In this document: piece after piece, positions 52,093 to 61,019 of the stretch
Numbering within the stretch: position 1 is the stretch's first letter
Layout of the letters: every line of letters begins with the position of its first letter
Notes under the pieces: model-generated
What the model was told of the DNA's origin: nothing
Databases searched by the model: none
Seen by the model: the letters and a program-made list of their open reading frames with translations, nothing else
NCBI GenBank assembly: GCA_005884685.1
Contig: VBAH01000089.1
Location: 1 to 64,000, forward strand
Reading direction: 5' to 3'
From: Alphaproteobacteria bacterium
GTDB taxonomy: Bacteria > Pseudomonadota > Alphaproteobacteria > Rhizobiales > Xanthobacteraceae
DNA length: 64,000 nt
Translations under genes and position numbers: made by a program

Positions 52093-53061
52093 ATGATCCG
52101 ACGCCGTGCGTTGAGCCTTGCGTTATTGCTTGCGCCATTCGCCCTCTCGGTCGCCTCGGCGCAGGACTGGCCGACGCGAACCATCACCGTGATCGTGCCG
52201 CTCGGCGCGGGCAGCGCGAGCGACATCCTCGCGCGCGTCGTGATGGAGCAGGTCGGCCGGCAGCTCGGGCAGAACGTCATCGTGGAGAACCGCCCCGGCG
52301 CGGGCGGCACGATCGGCGCCAACATGGCCGCGAAGGCTGCGCCCGACGGCTACACCATCCTGGTGTACGGCGCGCTGGCGAGCGCGCATGCGCTCTTTTC
52401 CAAGCTGCCCTACGACTCGGTGAACGATGTGATCCCGGTCGCCTCGCTTGGACAGCAGCCGCTGGTCGTCGTGGTATCGCCGGCCAGGGGCTACCGGACG
52501 CTCGCCGATCTGGTCGCCGCCGGCAAGGCAAAGCCGGGCGCGCTCAACTATTCCACCGCGGGCGTCGGCTCAGCCTCGCATTTCGGCGCCGAGCGCCTGC
52601 GCGCGAGCGCCGGCTTCGAGGCGCAGCACATTCCGTTCAAGGGCGCCGCCGAAGCCGTCACCGACGTGGTGGCGGAGCGCTCCGACTTCAGCGTGCAGCT
52701 CCCCGCGACCACGCTGCCGCTGATCAAGGACGGCAAGCTCGCCGCACTCGCGGTCAGCGCGCAGAAGCGCACCAGCCTGATGCCGGAGGTGCCGACCACG
52801 GTCGAGGCCGGGCTGCCGGCGAATTCGGTCTACCCGTTCTACAGCGGCGCCTACCTGCCGGCGAAGACGCCGCGCGAGATCGTGGACAAGCTCGCCGCCG
52901 AGATCGGCAAGGCGCTGCGCGAGCCCGCCGTGCAATCGCGGCTCGCGACGCTCGGGGTCGAGCCGATGCCGATGAGCCAACCTGAGTTCGCGAAATTCGT
53001 GCACGAGGACATCGACGCGAACGTCGCACTGGTGAAGGCCGCGAAGATCCCGACGCAGTAG
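52093..53061 (+). CDS. tripartite tricarboxylate transporter binding protein (Bug/TctC family)
   Basis: 322-residue periplasmic solute-binding protein. A signal peptide (RRALSLALLLAPFALSVASA) is followed by DWPTRTITVIVPLGAGSASD, VENRPGAGGTIGANMAAKAA, PDGYTILVYGALASAHALF and the C-terminal LAAEIGKALREPAVQSRL. ATG 52093 is chosen because GGAGG is 7 bases upstream; ATG 52087 is too close to it. No tctA/tctB membrane genes are nearby, as is usual for orphan Bug proteins. The ligand is probably a carboxylate. Confidence 0.9.
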   Translation: MIRRRALSLALLLAPFALSVASAQDWPTRTITVIVPLGAGSASDILARVVMEQVGRQLGQNVIVENRPGAGGTIGANMAAKAAPDGYTILVYGALASAHALFSKLPYDSVNDVIPVASLGQQPLVVVVSPARGYRTLADLVAAGKAKPGALNYSTAGVGSASHFGAERLRASAGFEAQHIPFKGAAEAVTDVVAERSDFSVQLPATTLPLIKDGKLAALAVSAQKRTSLMPEVPTTVEAGLPANSVYPFYSGAYLPAKTPREIVDKLAAEIGKALREPAVQSRLATLGVEPMPMSQPEFAKFVHEDIDANVALVKAAKIPTQ

Positions 53062-53123
53062 GTGGCTTTCCCTGAGGTTGTAGCGACGCTAGGCTCGGCT
53101 CCATCACCGACGGGGAGCGAGCG

Positions 53124-54263
53124 ATGGACGAATTTCTGGTCAATCAGACGACGCCCGGCAACCAGAGCCAGCCGAGCGTTGCGGGCTTTCGCGGCACGCA
53201 ATTCGTCGCCGTGTGGGAGGACCACAGCGGCGAAACGATCAAGGGCCGCCTGTTCGGCGTGAACGGCGCCCCGAGCGACAACGAGTTCACCGTCAACTTT
53301 CCTGCCCCGCCCGGCACCAAGCGGCAGATGCCCAAGGTCATCGAAACCGATCAAGGCTTCGTGGTCGCCTGGATCGAACGGCCGCCGAGCGGCCCAGCGC
53401 AGCTCAAGCTGCGCACGTTCGACCAGGACTCGCTGTCCGGCCCGGAAAGCGTCGTCAGCACGGCCGAGCCGGAGCTTTTGATTCGCCCCGCGATGAGCCG
53501 GCTTGCCGACCGCGGCTTTGCCGTGGTCTGGGCCGACAAGCGGGCAAACGAGCGCATCCGCCTGCAGCGCTTCAGCCTCGACGGAGCGAAGAACGGCAAC
53601 GAGCTGCGCGCCAACACTACCCCGGGGCTGCACCGCGAACCGATGGTCGCCGGCCTGACCAACGGCAACATCGCGGTCGGCTGGCGCGCGCGCATCACGG
53701 GCCCGCTGCATCTTCGCCTGCAAATTCTCGGGCCGAAGGGGCCGGTCGGCGGCGAGCTGATACCGAACATCGAGATCACGGACGCCAACATGGCGCCGCT
53801 CGACTCCGGGCAATTCGCGATCGCGCATATCCGCAGCGCCGGCGACGGCGAGCCCGGCTTCGAGACGACGGTGACGCAGGCGAGCGTGTTCGAGGCAAGC
53901 GGCGCTTTCGCGCGCCGGTTTCCCGGCACGAGCGCCACGCGCATTCTGTCGTCCTGGCCGGCGATCGCACCGCTCTCGGGCGGACGCTTTCTCGTGGCGT
54001 GGACCGAGGTGAACGTGGACACGCCCGCTGCCGGCACGAATGTCGGGGCGAGGATCCTGTCGGCCCAGGGGCCGCTTGGACAGGCGATCCGTGTCAACAC
54101 GCAAACGGGCGGCAACCGCTTCAGCCTGTCCGCCGCGACAACCTCCGGACCGGATGGCGACACGGCGTTTTTCGTCTGGAACGACGACACCAAGACCAGC
54201 GCCGATCAATCCGGCCAGGCCGTGAAGGGACGGATGCTGACGATACCCGCCAAGGGCTTCTAG
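53124..54263 (+). CDS. beta-propeller-like repeat protein
   Basis: 379 residues built from about seven repeats of roughly 50 residues with the pattern QFVAVWED...IKGRLFGVNG, GFVVAWIE...LKLRTFDQDS, GFAVVWADK...IRLQRFSLDG, RFLVAWTE...VGARILSAQG. These repeats usually fold as beta-propeller blades and are often found in secreted calcium-binding proteins of rhizobia. This copy has no signal peptide and no RTX motif. Function unknown. Confidence 0.75.
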   Translation: MDEFLVNQTTPGNQSQPSVAGFRGTQFVAVWEDHSGETIKGRLFGVNGAPSDNEFTVNFPAPPGTKRQMPKVIETDQGFVVAWIERPPSGPAQLKLRTFDQDSLSGPESVVSTAEPELLIRPAMSRLADRGFAVVWADKRANERIRLQRFSLDGAKNGNELRANTTPGLHREPMVAGLTNGNIAVGWRARITGPLHLRLQILGPKGPVGGELIPNIEITDANMAPLDSGQFAIAHIRSAGDGEPGFETTVTQASVFEASGAFARRFPGTSATRILSSWPAIAPLSGGRFLVAWTEVNVDTPAAGTNVGARILSAQGPLGQAIRVNTQTGGNRFSLSAATTSGPDGDTAFFVWNDDTKTSADQSGQAVKGRMLTIPAKGF

Positions 54264-54572
54264 CCGGGCTAAAAAATCCGCTTCTGCCTATTATTTCGCA
54301 CTGCACAATAAAGTCGCAGCATCTGACTCCGGATGCGGCGGCGGGCGGGCGCCTGCGCTGCCCGCCGAATCGGCGGCGTCCCGTTTCTCATTGATCTGGC
54401 AGCGAAATTTACGCGCGATCCACTTGGCATGCGGCTTGTAACGGAAGCGCCGATACACGCCGCCTGCGGGTGATACCCGACGGCCGATAGGTGACGCGGC
54501 TGCCCGCGAGGAAGCGCCAGACGGGGCGTGGCTCGGGGCGCGGCTGCTTTGCTAGCGCAAAGGGAAACAGGC
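54264..54572 (+). promoter_or_regulatory. nitrate operon leader and promoter region
   Basis: This 309-bp gap holds no gene. It begins with AT-richer sequence (54270-54320). TTGGCATGCGGCTTGTA at 54424-54440 matches the sigma-54 consensus at most positions, but the -12 element is GT, not GC. Hairpins follow at about 54470 (CGGGT-GAT-ACCCG) and at 54547-54562 (CTTTGC-TAGC-GCAAAG), the latter just before the AGGGAAACAGG ribosome-binding region of nrtA. Leader-mediated control of nitrate assimilation operons (NasT/NasR-type antitermination) is known; its use here is speculative. Confidence 0.45.
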
Positions 54573-55880
54573 ATGACGACGAAGACCGTAGGGATCAGCC
54601 GCCGCGCGCTGTTGAAGACCAGCGGCACGGCCACGCTGCTCGCCGCCGCGCAGACAAGCTTCCCGTTCGGGACTCACGTCGCGCAGGCTGCCGGGCCCGA
54701 GGTGACCAAGGCCAATCTCGGCTTCATCGCGCTCACCGATGCGGCGCCGCTGTTCGTCGCGAAGGAGAAGGGCCTGTTCGCAAAATACGGCGTGAAGGAC
54801 GTCGAGGTGCAGAAGCAGGCCTCGTGGGGCGCGACGCGCGACAATCTCGTGCTCGGCAGCGAGGGCAACGGTATCGACGGCGCGCATATCCTCACGCCGA
54901 TGCCGTACCTGATCTCGGCCGGCAAGGTGACGCAGAACAGTGTGCCGACGCCGATGTACATCCTGGCGCGGCTCAATCTCAACGGTCAGTGCATTTCGGT
55001 CGCGAAGGAATACGAGGACCTGAAGATCGGCCTCGACACCGTGCCGTTCAAGGTCGCGCTAGACAAGAAGAAAGCCTCCGGCAAGTCCGTGAAGGCCGCG
55101 ATGACGTTCCCGGGCGGCACGCACGATTTGTGGATCCGCTACTGGCTCGCAGCCGGCGGCATCGATCCCGACAAGGACATCGAGACCATCGTGGTGCCGC
55201 CGCCGCAAATGGTTGCGAACATGAAGGTCGGCACGATGGATTGCTTCTGCGTCTGCGAGCCGTGGAACCTGCAGCTCATCCATCAGAACATCGGCTACAC
55301 GGCGATCACCACCGGCGAGCTCTGGAACAAGCATCCCGAGAAGTCGCTCGGCATGCGCGCCGCCTTCGTCGACAAGAATCCAAAAGCCGCGCAGGCGATC
55401 CTGATGGCCGTGATGGAAGCGCAGCAGTGGTGCGAGAAGGAAGAGAACCAGGGCGAGGTCGCGGCGATTTGCGCCAAGCGCCAGTGGATCAACTGCCCGG
55501 TCGAAGACGTGACCGACCGCGTGAAGGGCAAGTTCGACTACGGCATTCCCGGCAAGGTGGTCGAGAAGCATCCGCAGATGATGCGCTACTGGAATGACTT
55601 CGCGTCGTATCCATTCCAGAGCCACGACCTGTGGTTCCTCACCGAGGACATCCGCTGGGGCAAGTTCGAGGTCGGCACCGACACCAAGGGTCTCATCGCG
55701 AAGGTGAACCGCGAGGACATGTGGCGCGAGGCCGCGAAGGAGCTGAACCTTCCTGCCGACCAGATCCCGGCATCCACGTCGCGCGGCAAGGAGACGTTCT
55801 TCGACGGCAAGGTCTTCGATCCGGAGAATCCGACTGCCTATCTGAAAAGCCTCGCGATCGAGCGCGCGGTGATCGGGTAG
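54573..55880 (+). CDS. nrtA: nitrate ABC transporter substrate-binding protein NrtA
   Basis: 435-residue periplasmic nitrate-binding protein of the CmpA/NrtA family. A twin-arginine signal (SRRALLKTSGTATLLAAAQ) precedes the mature domain: KANLGFIALTDAAPLFVAKE, KGLFAKYG, QASWGATRDNLVLG, then FPGGTHDLWIRYWLAAGGID and PPPQMVANMKVGTMDCFCVC. It is the first gene of a six-gene nitrate assimilation operon. The ATG at 54573 is chosen because it precedes the Tat motif at normal distance. Confidence 0.93.
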   Translation: MTTKTVGISRRALLKTSGTATLLAAAQTSFPFGTHVAQAAGPEVTKANLGFIALTDAAPLFVAKEKGLFAKYGVKDVEVQKQASWGATRDNLVLGSEGNGIDGAHILTPMPYLISAGKVTQNSVPTPMYILARLNLNGQCISVAKEYEDLKIGLDTVPFKVALDKKKASGKSVKAAMTFPGGTHDLWIRYWLAAGGIDPDKDIETIVVPPPQMVANMKVGTMDCFCVCEPWNLQLIHQNIGYTAITTGELWNKHPEKSLGMRAAFVDKNPKAAQAILMAVMEAQQWCEKEENQGEVAAICAKRQWINCPVEDVTDRVKGKFDYGIPGKVVEKHPQMMRYWNDFASYPFQSHDLWFLTEDIRWGKFEVGTDTKGLIAKVNREDMWREAAKELNLPADQIPASTSRGKETFFDGKVFDPENPTAYLKSLAIERAVIG

Positions 55881-55885
55881 CCGCG

Positions 55886-56785
55886 ATGAACATGCCGGTG
55901 AAGAAAACCGAAACCGCAATCGCGCTGATGCCCCCCGCCGTCAGTGCGAAAGTCATCACGCTCGCTCCGAAGCGTCCGCCGCTCGCCGAACGCATGGTCG
56001 CACACGGCGCGGCGGTTGCCGCGCGCGTGATCCCGCCCATCGTGGTCATCGCGCTCGTGCTGGCGGTATGGGAAATCCTCTGCCGCAAGCAGGGCGCGAC
56101 GCTGCCGCCGCCCTCGCGCGTGCTCAAGGACACCTGGGAGCTGATCGTCGATCCGTTCTTCGATCGCGGCGGCATCGACAAGGGTCTGTTCTGGCATCTC
56201 TCCGCGAGCCTGCAGCGCGTTGCATTCGGCTATGCGCTCGCCGCAGTCGCGGGCGTCGCGCTCGGCACGCTGGTCGGCCAGTCGACCTGGGCGATGCGCG
56301 GGCTCGATCCGATCTTCCAGGTGCTGCGCACCGTGCCGCCGCTCGCCTGGCTGCCGCTCTCGCTCGCGGCGTTCCGTGACGGCCAGCCCTCGGCGATCTT
56401 CGTGATCTTCATCACGGCGATCTGGCCGGTGATCATCAATACCGCGGTCGGTATCCGCAACATTCCGCAGGACTATCGCAACGTCGCGGCGGTGCTGCGG
56501 CTCAACGGGTTCGAGTTCTTCTTCAAGATCATGGTGCCGGCGGCCGCGCCTTACATCTTCACCGGACTGCGCATCGGCATCGGCCTCTCGTGGCTCGCGA
56601 TCGTTGCGGCCGAAATGCTGATCGGCGGCGTCGGCATCGGCTTCTTCATCTGGGATGCCTGGAACTCCTCGCACATCAGCGAGATCATTCTCGCGCTGAT
56701 CTACGTGGGGGTGATCGGCTTCGTGCTCGACCGCATCGTGGCGCTGGTCGCAACCTTCGTCACCCACGGAACCGCGGCGAACTGA
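55886..56785 (+). CDS. nrtB: nitrate ABC transporter permease NrtB
   Basis: 299-residue inner-membrane permease (BPD_transp_1). Membrane segments include residues about 47-67 (PPIVVIALVLAVWEILC), FGYALAAVAGVALGTLVG, and the EAA-type loop NVAAVLRLNGFEFFFKIMVP. The C-terminal part reads GLSWLAIVAAEMLIGGVGIG, FFIWDAWNSSHISEIILALI. It lies 5 bp downstream of nrtA. Confidence 0.93.
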   Translation: MNMPVKKTETAIALMPPAVSAKVITLAPKRPPLAERMVAHGAAVAARVIPPIVVIALVLAVWEILCRKQGATLPPPSRVLKDTWELIVDPFFDRGGIDKGLFWHLSASLQRVAFGYALAAVAGVALGTLVGQSTWAMRGLDPIFQVLRTVPPLAWLPLSLAAFRDGQPSAIFVIFITAIWPVIINTAVGIRNIPQDYRNVAAVLRLNGFEFFFKIMVPAAAPYIFTGLRIGIGLSWLAIVAAEMLIGGVGIGFFIWDAWNSSHISEIILALIYVGVIGFVLDRIVALVATFVTHGTAAN

Positions 56786-56792
56786 GGCCAAC

Positions 56793-57587
56793 ATGACCAG
56801 CTACATGCAGATCGATCACCTCTCGAAGACCTTCACGCGCGGCGCGCAGCAGACCGAAGTGCTGCACGACATCACGCTGACGGTCGAGAAGGGCGAGTAC
56901 GTCTCGATCATCGGTCATTCGGGTTGCGGCAAGTCCACGCTGCTCAACATCGTGGCAGGCCTCCTACCCTCCACCACCGGCGGCGTGCTCCTGGAGAATC
57001 GCGAGGTCAACGCACCCGGCCCTGACCGCGCGGTCGTGTTCCAGAACCATTCGCTGCTGCCGTGGCTCACCGTCTATGACAACGTCGCGATCGCGGTGAA
57101 CAAGGTGTTCGGCGCGACCAAGCCGCGTGCCGAGCGCCACGCCTGGATCATGCAAAATCTCGAGCTCGTGCAGATGGCGCATGCGCGCGACAAGCGCCCG
57201 GCCGAGATTTCCGGCGGCATGAAACAGCGCGTGGGCCTCGCCCGTGCACTCTCGATGGAGCCGAAGATCCTGTTGCTCGACGAGCCGTTCGGCGCGCTCG
57301 ATGCGCTGACGCGCGCGCACCTGCAGGACTCCGTGATGGCGATCCACGCCAAGCTCGGCAATACCGTGCTGATGATCACGCATGACGTCGACGAGGCGGT
57401 GCTTCTCTCGGATCGCATCGTGATGATGACCAACGGGCCGTCGGCGCAGATCGGCGAGGTGCTCGACGTGCCGCTCGGCCGGCCGCGCAAGCGGCTCCTG
57501 CTCGCGGCGGATTCGATCTACCTCAAGAGCCGCCAGCGCGTGCTCGAGTTCCTCTACGAACGACATCGATTCGTGGAGGCGGCGTGA
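56793..57587 (+). CDS. nrtC: nitrate ABC transporter ATP-binding protein
   Basis: 264-residue ATPase of the nitrate/taurine subfamily. Walker A GHSGCGKSTLLNIVAG, Q-loop VVFQNHSLLPWLTVYDNVAI, signature ISGGMKQRVGLARAL, Walker B ILLLDEPFGALDA, H-loop MITHDVDEAVLLSDRIVMMT. Unlike cyanobacterial NrtC it has no fused NrtA-like domain, so it corresponds in length to NrtD; one such ATPase seems to serve the importer. Confidence 0.9.
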   Translation: MTSYMQIDHLSKTFTRGAQQTEVLHDITLTVEKGEYVSIIGHSGCGKSTLLNIVAGLLPSTTGGVLLENREVNAPGPDRAVVFQNHSLLPWLTVYDNVAIAVNKVFGATKPRAERHAWIMQNLELVQMAHARDKRPAEISGGMKQRVGLARALSMEPKILLLDEPFGALDALTRAHLQDSVMAIHAKLGNTVLMITHDVDEAVLLSDRIVMMTNGPSAQIGEVLDVPLGRPRKRLLLAADSIYLKSRQRVLEFLYERHRFVEAA

Positions 57588-57617
57588 GGCAGGCCATGCG
57601 TGCCGCGGTGGCGTGAC

Positions 57618-59375
57618 ATGGCGAGCGACTTCTCACCGGAGCAGAAGCGCTATCTCGAAGGCTTCGTGTCGGGACTCAATGCGGCGCGCGCGACGCGCGG
57701 GGCGCTTCCTGCCGGCCAGGCCGAGCCGAGCGGGCCGGACGCGATCCATTTCATGGCGCAGGATCGCGTCACGGCGGCGGGCGGCAAGCTTGCCGATCAG
57801 GAGAAGTTCAAGCGCGAGCAGCATCCCTTCGATGCCTATGAGCGGCTGAAGGAGCAGGCGGAGAAAAATGAGCCCCCCAAGCCGGCGGACAATTTCCGCT
57901 GGCGCTATCACGGGCTGTTCTACGTCGCACCCGCACAGAATTCCTACATGTGCCGGCTGCGCATCCCGAACGGCATCCTGAAGCACTGGCAGCTCGCCGG
58001 CGTTGCCGATCTTGCCGAACGCTGCGGCGGTCCCTACGCACACGTGACGACGCGCGCGAACCTGCAGATCCGCGAGATCGAGCCGAAGCATGCGGTCGAT
58101 GTCGTCGAAGGCATCCAGGAGCTCGGCCTGTGGTCGCGCGGCGCGGGCGCCGACAACATCCGCAATGTCACCGGCACGCCGACTGCCGGCATCGACCGCC
58201 AGGAGCTGCTCGACACGCGGCCTTATGCGCGCGAATGGCACTTCCACATCCTGAATGATCGCTCGCTCTACGGGCTGCCGCGCAAGTTCAACGTGGGCTT
58301 CGACGGCGGCGGCATCATCCCGGTTCTGGAGGATACCAACGACATCGGCTTCCAGGCGGTCGCCGTGAAGGACGGCTTCGGCATCGCGCCCGGCGTGTGG
58401 TTTCGCCTCGCACTCGGCGGCATCACCGGGCACCGCGATTTCGCGCGCGACACCGGCGTGGTGGTCCAGCCGAAGGAGGCCACGCGGGTCGCCGACGCGG
58501 TGGTGCGCGTCTTCATCGAGCACGGCGACCGCACCAACCGCAACAAGGCGCGGCTCAAATACGTGCTCGACGCCTGGGGCTTCGAGAAATTCCTCGCCGC
58601 CGTGGAGGAGAAGCTCGGGCACAAGCTGACACGCGCGCCGGCCGAAGCGGTCGCGCCGCGGCCGGCTTTCGATCGCGCCGCGCACATCGGCGTGCGCGCG
58701 CAGAAGCAGGCCGGGCTCAACTGGATCGGCGTGGTGTTTCCGGTCGGCAGGATCACCGTCGCGCAGATGCGCGGGCTCGCGAAAATCGCCGCCGACCTCG
58801 GCGACGGCGATATCCGGCTCACGGTCTGGCAGAACCTGCTGATCTCCGGCGTGCCGGACGACAAGGTCGCGTTCGCGCAAGCCGCAATCGAGGCGCTCGG
58901 GCTGACCACGAAAGCGACATCGATCCGCGCCGGCCTCGTCGCCTGCACCGGCTCGACCGGATGCCGTTTCGCGGCCGCGCACACCAAGGAGCAGGCCGAG
59001 GAGATCGCCGCCTGGTGCGAGGCGCGCGTCACGCTCGACACGCCGGTGAACATCCACCTCACCGGCTGCCATCACTCCTGCGCGCAGCACTACATCGGCG
59101 ACATCGGCTTGCTTGCGGCGCGCGTCGCGATCAACGAGGAAGGCGACACGGTCGACGGCTATCACGTGCTGGTCGGCGGCGGCTTCGGCCCGGATGCCCG
59201 CCTTGCGCGTGACATCTACAAGGACGTGAAGGCCGAGGACGCCCCGCGCACGGTCGAGCGCATCCTGAAGGGCTATCTGGCGCATCGCGCCGGCAACGAA
59301 ACCTTCCTTGCATTCAGCGGACGGCACGACGTCGACGCGCTGAAACAGATGTTCGGCGCGGAGGCGGCCGAATGA
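57618..59375 (+). CDS. nirA: ferredoxin-type nitrite reductase NirA
   Basis: 585-residue siroheme/4Fe-4S enzyme that reduces nitrite to ammonia. Two ferredoxin-like half domains and two catalytic domains are visible: FRWRYHGLFYVAPAQNSYMC, RLRIPNGILKHWQLAGVADL, HVTTRANLQIREI, and in the second half the cluster ligands CTGSTGC (C-x5-C) near residue 442 and CHHSC (C-x3-C) near 484. The substrate-binding basic residues are in TTRANLQIR. A sulfite reductase is the alternative, but the nitrate operon decides. ATG 57618 is chosen; it overlaps the next gene by 4 bp (ATGA). Confidence 0.92.
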   Translation: MASDFSPEQKRYLEGFVSGLNAARATRGALPAGQAEPSGPDAIHFMAQDRVTAAGGKLADQEKFKREQHPFDAYERLKEQAEKNEPPKPADNFRWRYHGLFYVAPAQNSYMCRLRIPNGILKHWQLAGVADLAERCGGPYAHVTTRANLQIREIEPKHAVDVVEGIQELGLWSRGAGADNIRNVTGTPTAGIDRQELLDTRPYAREWHFHILNDRSLYGLPRKFNVGFDGGGIIPVLEDTNDIGFQAVAVKDGFGIAPGVWFRLALGGITGHRDFARDTGVVVQPKEATRVADAVVRVFIEHGDRTNRNKARLKYVLDAWGFEKFLAAVEEKLGHKLTRAPAEAVAPRPAFDRAAHIGVRAQKQAGLNWIGVVFPVGRITVAQMRGLAKIAADLGDGDIRLTVWQNLLISGVPDDKVAFAQAAIEALGLTTKATSIRAGLVACTGSTGCRFAAAHTKEQAEEIAAWCEARVTLDTPVNIHLTGCHHSCAQHYIGDIGLLAARVAINEEGDTVDGYHVLVGGGFGPDARLARDIYKDVKAEDAPRTVERILKGYLAHRAGNETFLAFSGRHDVDALKQMFGAEAAE

Positions 59376-60862
59376 GCCGGTCCGTCCCGCCGCCGCTCGT
59401 CTCGCTGGTGCCGGACACGGCACCGTTCACGATCGAGCAGCGCGCCTGGCTCAACGGCTTCTTTGCCGGCCTCGTCTCGCTCGATGGTGCCGGCGTCACC
59501 GCGCTGTCGGCCGAGCAGAGCGCCGCGCTGATGCCGGGCGCCGCGAACCCGTTCGGCGATGCCGACACCGGCGAAGCGCCATGGCACGACCAGACCATCG
59601 TGCTCGCCGAGCGCATGAAGCTCGCCGAAGGCCGTCCGCTCCGCCGCAAGATGATGGCCGCGATGGCGCAGCAGGACTGCGGCCAGTGCGGCTACAACTG
59701 CGAGGACTATTCGAATCTCATCTTCACCAAGCAGGAAGAGCGGCTGAACCTGTGCGTACCGGGCGGCAAGGAAACCGCCCGCATGCTCAAGGCGCTTTAC
59801 GAGGATCTCGGCAAGGCGCCGGCGGCCGCCAAGGCGATAGAGCCTGCCGCGAAGAGCGCGCCCGCCTCATCCGTGCCTTCGCGCGACAATCCGGCCGTTG
59901 GAACGTTCCTGTCGCGCACGCGGCTCAACGGAGCGGCCTCGGAGAAGACCACCTGGCACATCGAGATCGATCTCGCCGGCGCCGGCATCGATTACACAGT
60001 CGGTGATGCGTTCGGCCTGTTTCCGATGAACGATCCGGCGCTCGCCGACGCGGTGCTGGCCGCGCTCGATGCGCCGCCGGATTTCCCGATCGGCGGCCGC
60101 ACCCTGCGCGAGGTGCTGATCGACGGCGTGTCGCTGTCGCCGGCGCCCGACATGTTGTTCCAGCTCTACTCGTACCTCACCGGCGGGGCGCGGCGGCTGA
60201 AAGCCAAGGCGCTCGCCGCGGGCGAGGATCCCGACGGCGATGCCGCAACGCTCGACGTGCTCGCCGCGATCGAGAAATTCGGAGGCATCCGCCCCGACCC
60301 GGAGGCCTTCATCGAGGCGCTCGATCCCTTGCAGCCGCGGCTCTACTCGATCGCGTCGTCGCCCAAGGTAACGCCCGGCCGCGTGGCGCTCACGGTCGAC
60401 ACCGTGCGCTATCCGGTCGGCAGGCGCGACCGGCTCGGCGTTGCTTCGACGTTCCTCGGCGAGCGCATCGCGCCGAACACGCCGCTGAAGGTCTACGTGC
60501 AGCCTGCGCACGCCTTCGGCCTTCCGGCCGATCCCGCAACACCGATCATCATGATCGGCCCGGGCACCGGCGTCGCGCCGTTTCGCGCCTTCCTGCACGA
60601 ACGCATGGCAACGAAAGCGAGCGGCCGCAACTGGCTGTTCTTCGGCCATCAGCGCTCGTCTTGCGACTTCTTCTACGAGGACGAGTTCGCCGCCATGAAA
60701 CAGAAGGGCGTGCTCACGCGGCTCTCGCTCGCGTGGTCGCGCGACGGCGCGGAAAAATTCTACGTGCAGGACCGCATGCGCGAGGTCGGCCGCGACCTTT
60801 GGGCATGGCTTGCCGATGGCGCGCATGTCTATGTCTGCGGCGACGCCAAGCGCATGGCGTAG
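59372..60862 (+). CDS. CysJ/FNR-like flavoprotein reductase, truncated by in-frame TAG
   Basis: 496 codons. An N-terminal Fe-S domain (QDCGQCGYNCEDYS, then LNLCVPGG; C-x2-C-x3-C...C) is followed by a CysJ-type FAD domain (PLQPRLYSIASSPKV, GVASTFLGERI) and an NADPH domain (MIGPGTGVAPFRAFLHERMA, NWLFFGHQRSSCDFFYEDEF, AHVYVCGDAKRMA). There is no flavodoxin domain. It would pass electrons from NADPH to NasA and/or NirA. The frame stops at TAG 60860-60862, exactly where the family continues with KDVERALxDIV; 39 further codons in the same frame (60863-60979) complete the domain and end ...QDVY. So the allele looks like a nonsense mutant, AAG to TAG, unless it is a sequencing error or is read through. 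Confidence 0.85.
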   Translation: MSRSVPPPLVSLVPDTAPFTIEQRAWLNGFFAGLVSLDGAGVTALSAEQSAALMPGAANPFGDADTGEAPWHDQTIVLAERMKLAEGRPLRRKMMAAMAQQDCGQCGYNCEDYSNLIFTKQEERLNLCVPGGKETARMLKALYEDLGKAPAAAKAIEPAAKSAPASSVPSRDNPAVGTFLSRTRLNGAASEKTTWHIEIDLAGAGIDYTVGDAFGLFPMNDPALADAVLAALDAPPDFPIGGRTLREVLIDGVSLSPAPDMLFQLYSYLTGGARRLKAKALAAGEDPDGDAATLDVLAAIEKFGGIRPDPEAFIEALDPLQPRLYSIASSPKVTPGRVALTVDTVRYPVGRRDRLGVASTFLGERIAPNTPLKVYVQPAHAFGLPADPATPIIMIGPGTGVAPFRAFLHERMATKASGRNWLFFGHQRSSCDFFYEDEFAAMKQKGVLTRLSLAWSRDGAEKFYVQDRMREVGRDLWAWLADGAHVYVCGDAKRMA

Positions 60863-60982
60863 GACGTCGAGCGTGCGCTCGTCGATATCGTGGCGCAGCA
60901 CGGCGCACGCACCGCCGATCAGGCGATCGCGTTCGTGGCCGACTTGAAGAAGCAGGGCCGCTACCAGCAGGACGTTTACTGA
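60863..60982 (+). pseudogene. detached C-terminus of the flavoprotein reductase
   Basis: In frame after the TAG, 39 codons read DVERALVDIVAQHGARTADQ and then AIAFVADLKKQGRYQQDVY before TGA. This is the standard end of the FNR/CysJ NADPH domain, whose last aromatic residue normally stacks on the flavin. There is no good start codon, so it is unlikely to be translated by itself. Confidence 0.8.
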
Positions 60983-61019
60983 TGCGGACCTGCTCAGTCG
61001 CGAGGGCAGGGCGCGCGCC

